From positions 1 through 40,308 of the forward strand of contig JALFUO010000068.1 of NCBI GenBank assembly GCA_022784065.1: a DNA stretch of 40,308 bases. Direction: 5' to 3'. The notes under the pieces were generated by a model that did no database searches, had not been told where the DNA came from, and saw only the letters and a program-made list of their open reading frames with translations. Made by a program: the position numbers and the translations under genes. This document shows, piece after piece, positions 16,999 to 25,146 of the stretch; the stretch's first letter is position 1, and the number at the start of each line of letters is the position of its first letter. This stretch comes from Bacteroidales bacterium. Its GTDB lineage: Bacteria; Bacteroidota; Bacteroidia; Bacteroidales; Bacteroidaceae.

Positions 16999-17769
16999 AT
17001 GGAAAAGTCTTTTAAACAAAGCGTAATAGAGGGACTGAAATGTTATGTATATGTGCTTGTTGATCCTCGCAACAATTGTATTTTCTATGTGGGGAAAGGT
17101 TCAGGAAACCGTGTTTATCAGCATGCACAGGACGCACTTGTAGAAGACCCTCCAAGTCTAAAGTTATCTACTATAAGAGAAATCAAGGGGTTGGGGTTGG
17201 ATGTAAAGTATTACATCATTCGGCATAATTTGTCAGATCAAGAGGCATATCTAGTTGAGTCTTCTATCATAGACTTACTGACTTATCCTGCTTTCAATAA
17301 GGGAAATATACTTACTAATATTGTTAGTGGACACCATCAGTGGAACGAGGGTATTAAAACGGATGAAGAAATCAATATCCTATATGACTGTCCAAAGATT
17401 GAGCCGATTCCGGGAGATAGACTTCTTTTAGTCAGTCTTAATAAAAGTTATCAGCAATCAAAGGCAACCGGAGTATATCGCCGAGCCAACGATTATGAGA
17501 GTGTCCGTAAATACTGGCAACTCTCAAGCGACAAAGCAAATAAGGTAACACATATCTTGGGTATATATAGAGGGATTGTTCGTGTTGTAATTGACGTTAA
17601 AGGTAACTCCCTTTGCTCAGTAGCAGACGACGGAACGGTTTTTAAGAAGCCACGATTCGCGTTTGAGGGTGATATAGTTCCAAATTCACCATACCTTAAT
17701 AAAGACGTAACTGACTATCCTTTTGGTAGAGGTGGCGCGATAACTTATATTCCACGGACCAATTTTTAG
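16999..17769 (+). CDS. GIY-YIG (LEM-3-like) nuclease domain protein with a C-terminal EVE/PUA-like region
   Basis: 'CYVYVLVDPRNNCIFYVGKGSGNRVYQHAQDAL...AYLVESSIIDLL' is GIY-YIG. C-terminal 'LLLVSLNK...YESVRKYWQLSSDKANKVTHILGIYRGIVRVVID...RFAFEGDIV' resembles EVE-like domains found with such nucleases (lower certainty). Confidence 0.78.
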   Translation: MEKSFKQSVIEGLKCYVYVLVDPRNNCIFYVGKGSGNRVYQHAQDALVEDPPSLKLSTIREIKGLGLDVKYYIIRHNLSDQEAYLVESSIIDLLTYPAFNKGNILTNIVSGHHQWNEGIKTDEEINILYDCPKIEPIPGDRLLLVSLNKSYQQSKATGVYRRANDYESVRKYWQLSSDKANKVTHILGIYRGIVRVVIDVKGNSLCSVADDGTVFKKPRFAFEGDIVPNSPYLNKDVTDYPFGRGGAITYIPRTNF

Positions 17770-17794
17770 CACACTCTTTAATATTCGTATTGGT

Positions 17795-18358
17795 ATGAAT
17801 GATATAAAGCGTAGCTACGTAATCCAATGGGTCGGACCATTCAAATCCGACAATGATGTTGCCAAATATGTAAAAAGAGGCGATAATAATGAGGTTTGTC
17901 ATTCTTCTTGCTTCACATTCTATTATCTTACAGGCATAAATAAGGTAGGAAGGCCCAAAATTCATCGCTATTTTGGTGTTCATCATAAACTAGATGGAAT
18001 TCGTAATAGATTGAATCTAAGACATTCAATTCTGTCAACATTGAAAGAAGATTCCTTATTGGAAATTTGGATAGGATGTTTTGGCGATTTAAGATGGCAC
18101 TCAAACACAAAGGTAGAGGAAGTTGAAACTTTCTTTATCAGATATTATCGAGATTTACTGACAGATAATGATAAGAAAAAGAAAACGCGTTTAGTCAAAT
18201 TGCCTTCTATTAGTGTTGTGAATCTATGGTATGACAAAAATGAGAACCCATGGATAAGGAAGCCAAGGTCTGCCTGTTTTATACAAGATGTGATGGTCTG
18301 GGAGAATGATTATGAAAGACTCCTTACCGCCGCAAAATTATCTGAACGTGAAGAATAA
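17795..18358 (+). CDS. hypothetical protein, possible divergent GIY-YIG-like fold
   Basis: 187 aa; 'FTFYYLTGIN...RYFGVHHKLDGIRNRLNLRH...LEIWIGCFGD...VEEVETFFIRYYRDLL' recalls GIY-YIG ordering but is degenerate. Confidence 0.6.
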   Translation: MNDIKRSYVIQWVGPFKSDNDVAKYVKRGDNNEVCHSSCFTFYYLTGINKVGRPKIHRYFGVHHKLDGIRNRLNLRHSILSTLKEDSLLEIWIGCFGDLRWHSNTKVEEVETFFIRYYRDLLTDNDKKKKTRLVKLPSISVVNLWYDKNENPWIRKPRSACFIQDVMVWENDYERLLTAAKLSEREE

Positions 18359-18381
18359 GCATTAGATTAAAATCTAATGCT
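18358..18381. terminator. hairpin closing the AbiE/GIY-YIG cassette
   Basis: AGCATTAGATT aa AATCTAATGCT begins at the last base of the stop codon. Confidence 0.6.
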
Positions 18382-18482
18382 CTTCTATCTTGAATGTTCA
18401 CTTTTTTAACGCTAATAGGCTCATCTTCCTCCTTTCTTCCGCCCGTTTCGCAGCAAGCCATGCTTGTCAGGGAAAACAAAAT

Positions 18483-18517
18483 AACGGGTGCGCAGCGAAG
18501 CGTGCTGCGCACCCGTT
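18483..18517 (-). terminator. intrinsic terminator of the GH20 gene
   Basis: AACGGGTGCGCAGC gaagcgt GCTGCGCACCCGTT; minus-strand continuation is T-rich (TATTTTGTTTTC). Confidence 0.8.
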
Positions 18518-18544
18518 GGGGATAATTCAAAGATTGCGTGGTTG

Positions 18545-21500
18545 TTATTTCACCAATACCTTGCGGCCGTTTACGATGTAGATGCCGCTGTGGCTGATGC
18601 CGCCGAGGCGACGGCCGGAAAGGTCGTAAATCGTGGCGGGCGCGTCGGCGTTGCCGCTTTCTACCTTTTCGATGCCCGTATCGTTGGCGGCGTAGGTTAG
18701 CGTTACGGTGGTGTTGTCGGCCACTGCCGTGAGGCCTTCGTCGCCTTCGGTGGATTTGAGGAAGTAACCCTCAATCGTGGGCGCAACCAGCGTGTAGGCT
18801 TCGCCTGCCTTGACCCACTCGGCCGTGGTGGCAAGAACGGCGGAAGTCTTCTCGTTCACGGCGTTCACCGTTACGGTGAAGTAAGGCTGAGCATAGTATT
18901 CGTAAATGCGGTAAGGGTGGCCCGGGTCGTTCCAACCTACGAGCGCGCCGGCTGCAAGGCCGTCCCAGCATACGTTGTTAGAGCCTTTGATCTTCCAAGT
19001 GCCGTCGGCGTTGCGCGTGAAGGCGAAGTTGTCGCCCGTGTCGCTAAGGAAGGCGGCGGTGGAGTTTTTCAAGGAAGGCACATATTTGCCTGCGCCGTTG
19101 TTGAGCACCTTGAATTTCGTGCCGCTTGCCTCGAGCGTCCAGGTGTAATAGGGCGTGGTGTCCTCGATGTTGTTGTCCTTCACCACGGCACCGGTCTTGG
19201 CATTGGCCATGCGGTAGCCCTTGCGTGCGGCTTCGGTGGTGCAGTCATCGTAGATAACGTAAGACTTGCCTGCCTCCACGGCCGTCACTTCCTTGCCGAG
19301 GCGTTTCACGCCGTTGACGGCGTTGGTGGTGTAAACGGCGTTGATGGTCATGTCGGCTGTCGGGCCAAATTGTGCCTCGCCCGTATAGTCGGACGACTCG
19401 TAAGTGTAATAAGGCAACTCGGGATAGGCGATGCTGAAGCTTTCGCCGACGGGGCAGCTCGTTTCGCTTTCATCGATAATCGCTCCGTACTGGTCGCGGC
19501 TGACAATCGAGATGCTGTAAGCCGAACGCTGGTAGGTGACGTTTACGGTCTTATTCTCTGCCAGATTTTCAAACTCGGGAGCGGCGGCAGTGCCTGTGAG
19601 TTCGTAGGTCTTTACGCTGTGGTTCTTGATTTCGGGAGCGGCGCAGGTGTAGGTCTTGCCAGCGGGTGCGCTCTGCACGTAAGTGCCGATAGTGTTGCCC
19701 TCGGTGTCTTTGCAGACATAAGCAACGGTGTAAACCTGTTCCACGTTCCAGGCTGCGCCCTGCGGGCGGATAGCGTTGCGGGAGTCGTCGATTGTAGAGC
19801 CGGAGCTGATGATACTGGGGAGCGTGCCCGAGGTGGCGGCCACGGGGAAGAAGTTGCGTGCCGTGAGCGCGAGGGTGTAGTCGCCGTAAGCGGGGTTGAA
19901 CGTCAGGGTGACGTTGCCTGCCGTTGTGCCCATATAGACGGGATATGCCACGCTGCCGCTCTTGGTGGCGTTGGTGGAGATGAAACGCTCGGTGGCGGCG
20001 TTCTTGAGTTGCACGCTTTGCGTGCCGTCGGTTGCCAGCGTGCTCTTCGTCACGAGCCAGGCATCGCTCTGCCAGGTTTCGCCGGCGTGGCGCAGCATGG
20101 TGCTTTCGCCGTCGTCGACAATCGCCGTGCCGGCAAAGGCTTCAACGGCGTTGGCGAAGCGGTAAGCCTTGCCCTCTTCGAGATAGCCGAAGGAAGCGAG
20201 GAAGGCGGCGTATTTGGCATCGAGTTGCTGCACGAAGGTTTCGAGTTCGGCGGCAGTGAGTGCTTCGGGATCTACGTTCTTGATGAGGTCTTCAAGTTCC
20301 TGCTTCTCGGTTGCGCCGTAAAGTCCCGGTGCTTTTGCCTCAGCCGTGGCGTAAGTCTTGGCGTTGGCCAGATGCGCCTTGATGGTGTTGAGCTTAGCCT
20401 TGGCATCGGCTGCGCCGTCGGCGGCCTGAAGCATGGCAAATTCCCAAAGGCCGCCATTGCCGTCGGCTGGGTCGCCATAGAGATTGACAGCGTAGCCCTG
20501 ACCGCCCAGAGAGGCATTCATCCAAAGGTTCTCGGTCTGGTCGCAGCGGATAGAATAATAATAGTTGCCGTTGTCGAGGCGGCCGTAGCCGGAGGTGTGG
20601 TCGGCAAGCACGAAGTTGTAGTTCTTCGCAGCAACATCGTAGTTCCAGCGACCGGTGTTGTTCTGCGCCGTGGCGTTGGGGTTGACAGAACCTGCGGGCA
20701 CGGCCTTGCAGACGAGGGCGTAGTGGCCGGGATTGGTGGCATCTTCTTCCAAGGCCCAGAACTGATAGTCGTAGGCAGCGTCGCCCTCGGCAGCCTGCGC
20801 GTTGGTCCAGAGGCGGTTGGCGGCAGCGTTCTTGCCGGAATACTGGCTGATGAGCGGAGAGCCCTCGCGGAGCAGTTCGATGCACTTGGCGGCGCGTTCG
20901 CCCGTGGCGCGGGTGATGAGGCGATACCAAGTCTTGCTTTCAGCGGTGGAGACTTTCGGCATTACCTGCCCGGTTTCGCCGCCGCTCTCTTCACCCGAGA
21001 GGATGTAGTGGCGGCCGTAGTTGTAGCCGCCGTAGTTGAGCAGGAGCGTGTCGGCGGTGATGCGCTTCTGGAAATCGGCGAAGTCCTTGCGGGCTTTGGG
21101 TGTCCAGCCGGCTTCGGCAATGGCCATGAGGCGCGGCAGGGCGAGGTATTCCATGAGGTTGCGGTCGGCTACGTGTTCCGTCCAGAACGTGCCTTGCACG
21201 CCCGTGTAGTGGGCGGCTTGCGCGGTGGTGATATCGGTGGGCACGGCTTCTTGCGAATACGTGCTCTGCACATTGTCCGAACCGTTGCCGGGAAGGGTGG
21301 CCTCGGCTGCGTCGGTGCTTTGCTTGCGGTTGATGTAGTAAGGGCCCCAAGGCGTGAACACGTTGTCCAGACCGAGTTCGGCTGCTTTGCGTGCGCCGGC
21401 TGCGGCAGGCTGCCAGCAGAACACGGTTGCGCCCGTTTCCTTAATCAATTCGGTGTCGGCGTTGCCGGCAGTAATCGCCTCGTTCCACACGACGGTCTTC

Positions 21501-22651
21501 TTGCCATTTTCTTTCAAGAAGTCGGCCATTTCCTTGATGAAGTGGCTTTGCAACTGGCGATAGTTTGTCAATCCCAGTTCCCGGTATTTGGCTTGACATT
21601 CTGCGTTGCTCTCCCATTGCGAGGTGGGGCATTCGTCGCCGCCGATGTGGAAGTAGTCGTAAGGGAAGAGGGGAATGAGTTCGGCAAGAATGTTCTTGGC
21701 AAACTGCACAGCGGCGGGGTTTGCCACGTTGAGCACGTCGGAGGAAATGCCGCCGTTGATCCACACAGAGGGAGCGGATTCGGGGTGGCAGCAATATTCG
21801 GGGTAAGAAGCCATGGCGGCAACGAAGTGGCCGGGCATATCCACCTCGGGAATTACCTCGATGTGGCGTTCCTTGGCATAAGCCACCACGTCCCTAATCT
21901 GCTCTTGGGTGTAGAAGTAAGGGCCGTAAACCTGATTGGTCCAATAGGGGCCGTACTCGAGGTCGGTGACATAGGTGTTAGATGCCGTTGCGCCGATGGT
22001 GGTGAGCTTTGGATATTGCTTGATCTCCACGCGCCAGCCTTGGTCGTCGGTGAGGTGCCAGTGGAAGCGGTTCATTTTGTAATAAGACATCACGTCGAGC
22101 ATTCGCTTCACCTCTTCAACGGTGAAGAAGTGACGGGCCACGTCGAGCATGAAACCGCGATAGGCAAAGCGCGGCTCGTCCTGAATGGTAACGCAAGGCA
22201 GGGCGTACTTGGTGACGGCGGCGTCCTGCTTGCCGGCCATGACGTTGGCGGGCAAAATCTTCTTGACCGACTGGAAGGCATAGTAGAAACCAAGCACGCT
22301 CTTGGCACGAATGGTTACCTTACCCTCGTTGACCGTCAGGTTGTAAGCGCCTTCGTTCATCGTGCCGCCATAGAGCGCAACGTCGAAAAGAGGAACCTCG
22401 GCATCGGCCTGCGCCACGGCGTTGTAACCAGTGGCGGCGTTGAAGTCGAGCACGAAGCGTTGCACCTCTGCCACCATATCGGCGGAGAGCGAACTGCTGT
22501 AACCTACCACAAAGTCCTGCGGCAGAACAACCTCGCCCGAGAGCACGGTCATGGCCTTGGGTCTCGGCGTGAGGTTTACGAAATTGTCGGCGGACGCAAT
22601 GCCCGTAGACAAAATCAAGGACATTAAAATCCAGAGAATTTTGTTTTTCAT
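18545..22651 (-). CDS. secreted GH20 beta-N-acetylhexosaminidase with long C-terminal accessory region and T9SS-type sorting domain
   Basis: Likely start MKNKILWILMSLILSTGIASA at 22651. GH20 core 'RGFMLDVARHFFTVEEVKRMLDVMSYYKMNRFHWHLTDDQGWRVEIKQYPKL', 'DYFHIGGDECPTSQW'; ends 'IYDLSGRRLGGISHSGIYIVNGRKVLVK'. Confidence 0.95.
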   Translation of the reverse strand: MKNKILWILMSLILSTGIASADNFVNLTPRPKAMTVLSGEVVLPQDFVVGYSSSLSADMVAEVQRFVLDFNAATGYNAVAQADAEVPLFDVALYGGTMNEGAYNLTVNEGKVTIRAKSVLGFYYAFQSVKKILPANVMAGKQDAAVTKYALPCVTIQDEPRFAYRGFMLDVARHFFTVEEVKRMLDVMSYYKMNRFHWHLTDDQGWRVEIKQYPKLTTIGATASNTYVTDLEYGPYWTNQVYGPYFYTQEQIRDVVAYAKERHIEVIPEVDMPGHFVAAMASYPEYCCHPESAPSVWINGGISSDVLNVANPAAVQFAKNILAELIPLFPYDYFHIGGDECPTSQWESNAECQAKYRELGLTNYRQLQSHFIKEMADFLKENGKKTVVWNEAITAGNADTELIKETGATVFCWQPAAAGARKAAELGLDNVFTPWGPYYINRKQSTDAAEATLPGNGSDNVQSTYSQEAVPTDITTAQAAHYTGVQGTFWTEHVADRNLMEYLALPRLMAIAEAGWTPKARKDFADFQKRITADTLLLNYGGYNYGRHYILSGEESGGETGQVMPKVSTAESKTWYRLITRATGERAAKCIELLREGSPLISQYSGKNAAANRLWTNAQAAEGDAAYDYQFWALEEDATNPGHYALVCKAVPAGSVNPNATAQNNTGRWNYDVAAKNYNFVLADHTSGYGRLDNGNYYYSIRCDQTENLWMNASLGGQGYAVNLYGDPADGNGGLWEFAMLQAADGAADAKAKLNTIKAHLANAKTYATAEAKAPGLYGATEKQELEDLIKNVDPEALTAAELETFVQQLDAKYAAFLASFGYLEEGKAYRFANAVEAFAGTAIVDDGESTMLRHAGETWQSDAWLVTKSTLATDGTQSVQLKNAATERFISTNATKSGSVAYPVYMGTTAGNVTLTFNPAYGDYTLALTARNFFPVAATSGTLPSIISSGSTIDDSRNAIRPQGAAWNVEQVYTVAYVCKDTEGNTIGTYVQSAPAGKTYTCAAPEIKNHSVKTYELTGTAAAPEFENLAENKTVNVTYQRSAYSISIVSRDQYGAIIDESETSCPVGESFSIAYPELPYYTYESSDYTGEAQFGPTADMTINAVYTTNAVNGVKRLGKEVTAVEAGKSYVIYDDCTTEAARKGYRMANAKTGAVVKDNNIEDTTPYYTWTLEASGTKFKVLNNGAGKYVPSLKNSTAAFLSDTGDNFAFTRNADGTWKIKGSNNVCWDGLAAGALVGWNDPGHPYRIYEYYAQPYFTVTVNAVNEKTSAVLATTAEWVKAGEAYTLVAPTIEGYFLKSTEGDEGLTAVADNTTVTLTYAANDTGIEKVESGNADAPATIYDLSGRRLGGISHSGIYIVNGRKVLVK

Positions 22652-22884
22652 AGTAAAAATATTGGTTATAATTTGGTTTTTCATCTTCAGGCAGAGGCGA
22701 AGCCTGGTACGAGGCCTTTGTCCGCCGTGTGGGCCAAAGTGCGCCGTAGAGCCTTTCAGACAGCGCCTTTGCGATTACTTCATCAAAAAAGGAACAATCT
22801 CTTGCAAAAGTATGAAAAATAAAGTATCTCTGCAAACCTTTTCCCTTTTTCCTTAGCAGATAATGGGCTTTTGTGGAAAATGCG

Positions 22885-22892
22885 TAATTTTG
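22885..22892 (+). promoter_or_regulatory. -7 box (TAATTTTG) directly before the flippase ATG
   Basis: TAATTTTG ends 4 nt before the ATG at 22897; no good -33 TTTG seen at standard spacing. Confidence 0.4.
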
Positions 22893-22896
22893 CAGT

Positions 22897-24345
22897 ATGT
22901 CCGAACAAAGCCTGAAAGACAAAACCGCCAAGGGGCTGCTGTGGGGAGGAATTAGCAACGGTGCGCAGCAGTTGCTCAACCTCATCTTCGGCATCTTCCT
23001 CGCCCGCCTGCTCACGCCGGCCGACTACGGCATGGTGGGGATGCTCACCATCTTCTCCCTCATCGCCAACGCGCTGCAAGAGAGCGGCTTTATCTCCGCG
23101 CTCAACCAGAAAAGCGAGGCGACGCACCGCGACTTCAACGCCGTGTTCTGGTTCAACGTGCTGTGTTCCTCTGCCATATATATAATATTGTACTTCTGCG
23201 CCCCGCTCATCGCGCTGTGGTTTCGGCAGCCCGAACTCACGCCCCTCGCGCGGCTCTCGTTCCTCACGTTCGTCATCTCATCTTTCGGAACATCGCCCCG
23301 AGCCTACCTCTTCCGCAACCTGCGGGTCAAGGAAACGGCCTATATGTCGTTTGTCGCGCTGGTCGTCTCCGGCCTTACTGGCGTGACGCTCGCCTTTCTC
23401 GGTTATGCGTATTGGGGCATCGCCATACAGAGCCTCACTTATTGCCTGTGCATGACCGTGACCGCGTGGTACTTCTCCGGCTGGCGGCCTACGCTGCACA
23501 TAGATTTCAGTCCCTTGAAAGGAATGCTGTGGTTCAGTTCAAAACTGCTGATTACAAATATCTTCACCCACATCAACAACAACCTCTTCTCCCTCTTCTT
23601 CGGCAGGCTCTACGGCGAGAAGATGGTGGGCTACTACAACCAGGCAAACAAATGGACAGGCATGGGCTACACCACCCTTACGGGTATGCTTTGGAGCGTG
23701 GTGCAACCCGTTTTTGCCCGGCTCGCCGACGACAGCCGCGAGCGTCAGTGCCGCGCATTCCGTAAGATGCTGCGCTTCACGGCCTTCCTTTCCTGTCCCG
23801 CGCTCTTCGGGCTCGCGCTCATCGCGCCCGAATTCATTGTAATCGCCATCACCGACAAATGGTTGCCTGCCGCCCGACTGATGCAGGTGCTCTGCGTGGG
23901 CGGCGCGTTTATGCCAGTGGCGAGCGTGTTTTCCAACTTTGTGATCGGCAGGGGGCGCAGCGATGTGTATATGTGGAGCACCATTGCGCTCTGCCTCTTG
24001 CAGACGCTGCTGCTCGTGCTGCTGCACCCCTACGGTGTAGAGGCGATGGTGTGGGCGTACGTCGCGCTCAACACGCTTTGGATAGGCGTGTGGTATCGCT
24101 ACGTGCGCGGCATGACCGGGCTGAAATTCAGGGAATTGCTCAAAGATCTCCTGCCCTTTGCCTTGCTCGCTGCAGCGGCGGTATGCGGCGGCGGCGCGGT
24201 GGCCATGGCATTTGCCTCAGGCACGCTTCCCTCGCTTTGCATCAAGATTGTTGTCACGGCCAGCATCTATCTCGGCACCCTCTGGCTGCTCAAAGCGGCT
24301 ATCTTACGGGAAAGTTTGGAATACCTTTTGCATAAGAAAAAATAG
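22897..24345 (+). CDS. lipopolysaccharide/polysaccharide flippase (Wzx/WzxC-type)
   Basis: 482 aa multi-TM; 'SLKDKTAKGLLWGGISNGAQQLLNLIFGIFLARLLTPADYGMVGMLTIFSLIANALQESGF'. Confidence 0.92.
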   Translation: MSEQSLKDKTAKGLLWGGISNGAQQLLNLIFGIFLARLLTPADYGMVGMLTIFSLIANALQESGFISALNQKSEATHRDFNAVFWFNVLCSSAIYIILYFCAPLIALWFRQPELTPLARLSFLTFVISSFGTSPRAYLFRNLRVKETAYMSFVALVVSGLTGVTLAFLGYAYWGIAIQSLTYCLCMTVTAWYFSGWRPTLHIDFSPLKGMLWFSSKLLITNIFTHINNNLFSLFFGRLYGEKMVGYYNQANKWTGMGYTTLTGMLWSVVQPVFARLADDSRERQCRAFRKMLRFTAFLSCPALFGLALIAPEFIVIAITDKWLPAARLMQVLCVGGAFMPVASVFSNFVIGRGRSDVYMWSTIALCLLQTLLLVLLHPYGVEAMVWAYVALNTLWIGVWYRYVRGMTGLKFRELLKDLLPFALLAAAAVCGGGAVAMAFASGTLPSLCIKIVVTASIYLGTLWLLKAAILRESLEYLLHKKK

Positions 24346-24447
24346 AAGCCCGCACGCCCCGATTGCAATAGCATAGAAACCATACAATATTATATATATA
24401 TACACGCGCGGGTATATTTGCTAATCACTATCAATTCATTAACAATT

Positions 24448-25128
24448 ATGATTTACTGGATTTTATTTATCGGCATTGCCCTTGTGAGCTATCTTGTTCA
24501 GGCGCAACTAAACTCAAAGTTTGAGAAATACTCCAAAGTGCCCAACGAGTCAGGCATGACGGGGCGCGAAGTTGCAGAGAAGATGCTGCGCGATAATGGC
24601 ATCTACGACGTGAAGGTGACCAGTACGCCCGGTATGCTTACCGACCACTACAACCCCGCCAGCGGCACGGTGAACCTTTCAGAAGGCGTGTACAACAGCC
24701 GCTCTGTTGCCGCTGCCGCCGTGGCGGCGCACGAGTGCGGCCATGCCGTGCAGCATGCCTTGGCTTACGGACCGCTGCAACTGCGCACTGCGCTCGTGCC
24801 CGTCGTTCAGTTTGCCTCTTCTTGGGTGCAATGGGTGCTTTTGGCAGGCATTCTGTTGGTGGAAAGCTTTCCTTCGTTGCTGCTCATCGGCATTGTGCTC
24901 TTCGCAATGACCACGCTCTTCAGTTTCGTCACCCTTCCCGTCGAGATAGATGCCAGCCGCCGCGCCACGGCATGGCTGTCCAACGCCGGACTGACCACGG
25001 TGCGCACACATTCCATGGCGGCCGATGCATTGCGCTCCGCCGCTTATACTTACGTGGTGGCCGCTCTCAGCTCTCTTGCCACGCTCGTTTATTACATCAT
25101 GATATTTATGGGACGCAGTAGGGACTAA
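24448..25128 (+). CDS. zinc metallopeptidase, YugP-like
   Basis: Start MIYWILFIGIALVSYLVQAQLNSKFEKYSKVPNESGMTGREVAEKML; HExxH-like 'VAAHECGHAVQH'. Confidence 0.93.
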   Translation: MIYWILFIGIALVSYLVQAQLNSKFEKYSKVPNESGMTGREVAEKMLRDNGIYDVKVTSTPGMLTDHYNPASGTVNLSEGVYNSRSVAAAAVAAHECGHAVQHALAYGPLQLRTALVPVVQFASSWVQWVLLAGILLVESFPSLLLIGIVLFAMTTLFSFVTLPVEIDASRRATAWLSNAGLTTVRTHSMAADALRSAAYTYVVAALSSLATLVYYIMIFMGRSRD

Positions 25129-25146
25129 GCATTATCTATTTAGAAA

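Noticed and set aside
15000-18400. Integrative element carrying the AbiE cassette
   Set aside because: No integrase, transposase, tRNA target or clear flanking direct repeats seen; only compositional shift and hairpins, so no mobile element is called.
18917-22627. 1236-aa plus-strand ORF antisense to the GH20 gene
   Set aside because: Striking length, but low-complexity V/G/A/H-rich shadow of a confident GH20 gene; no start context or domain.
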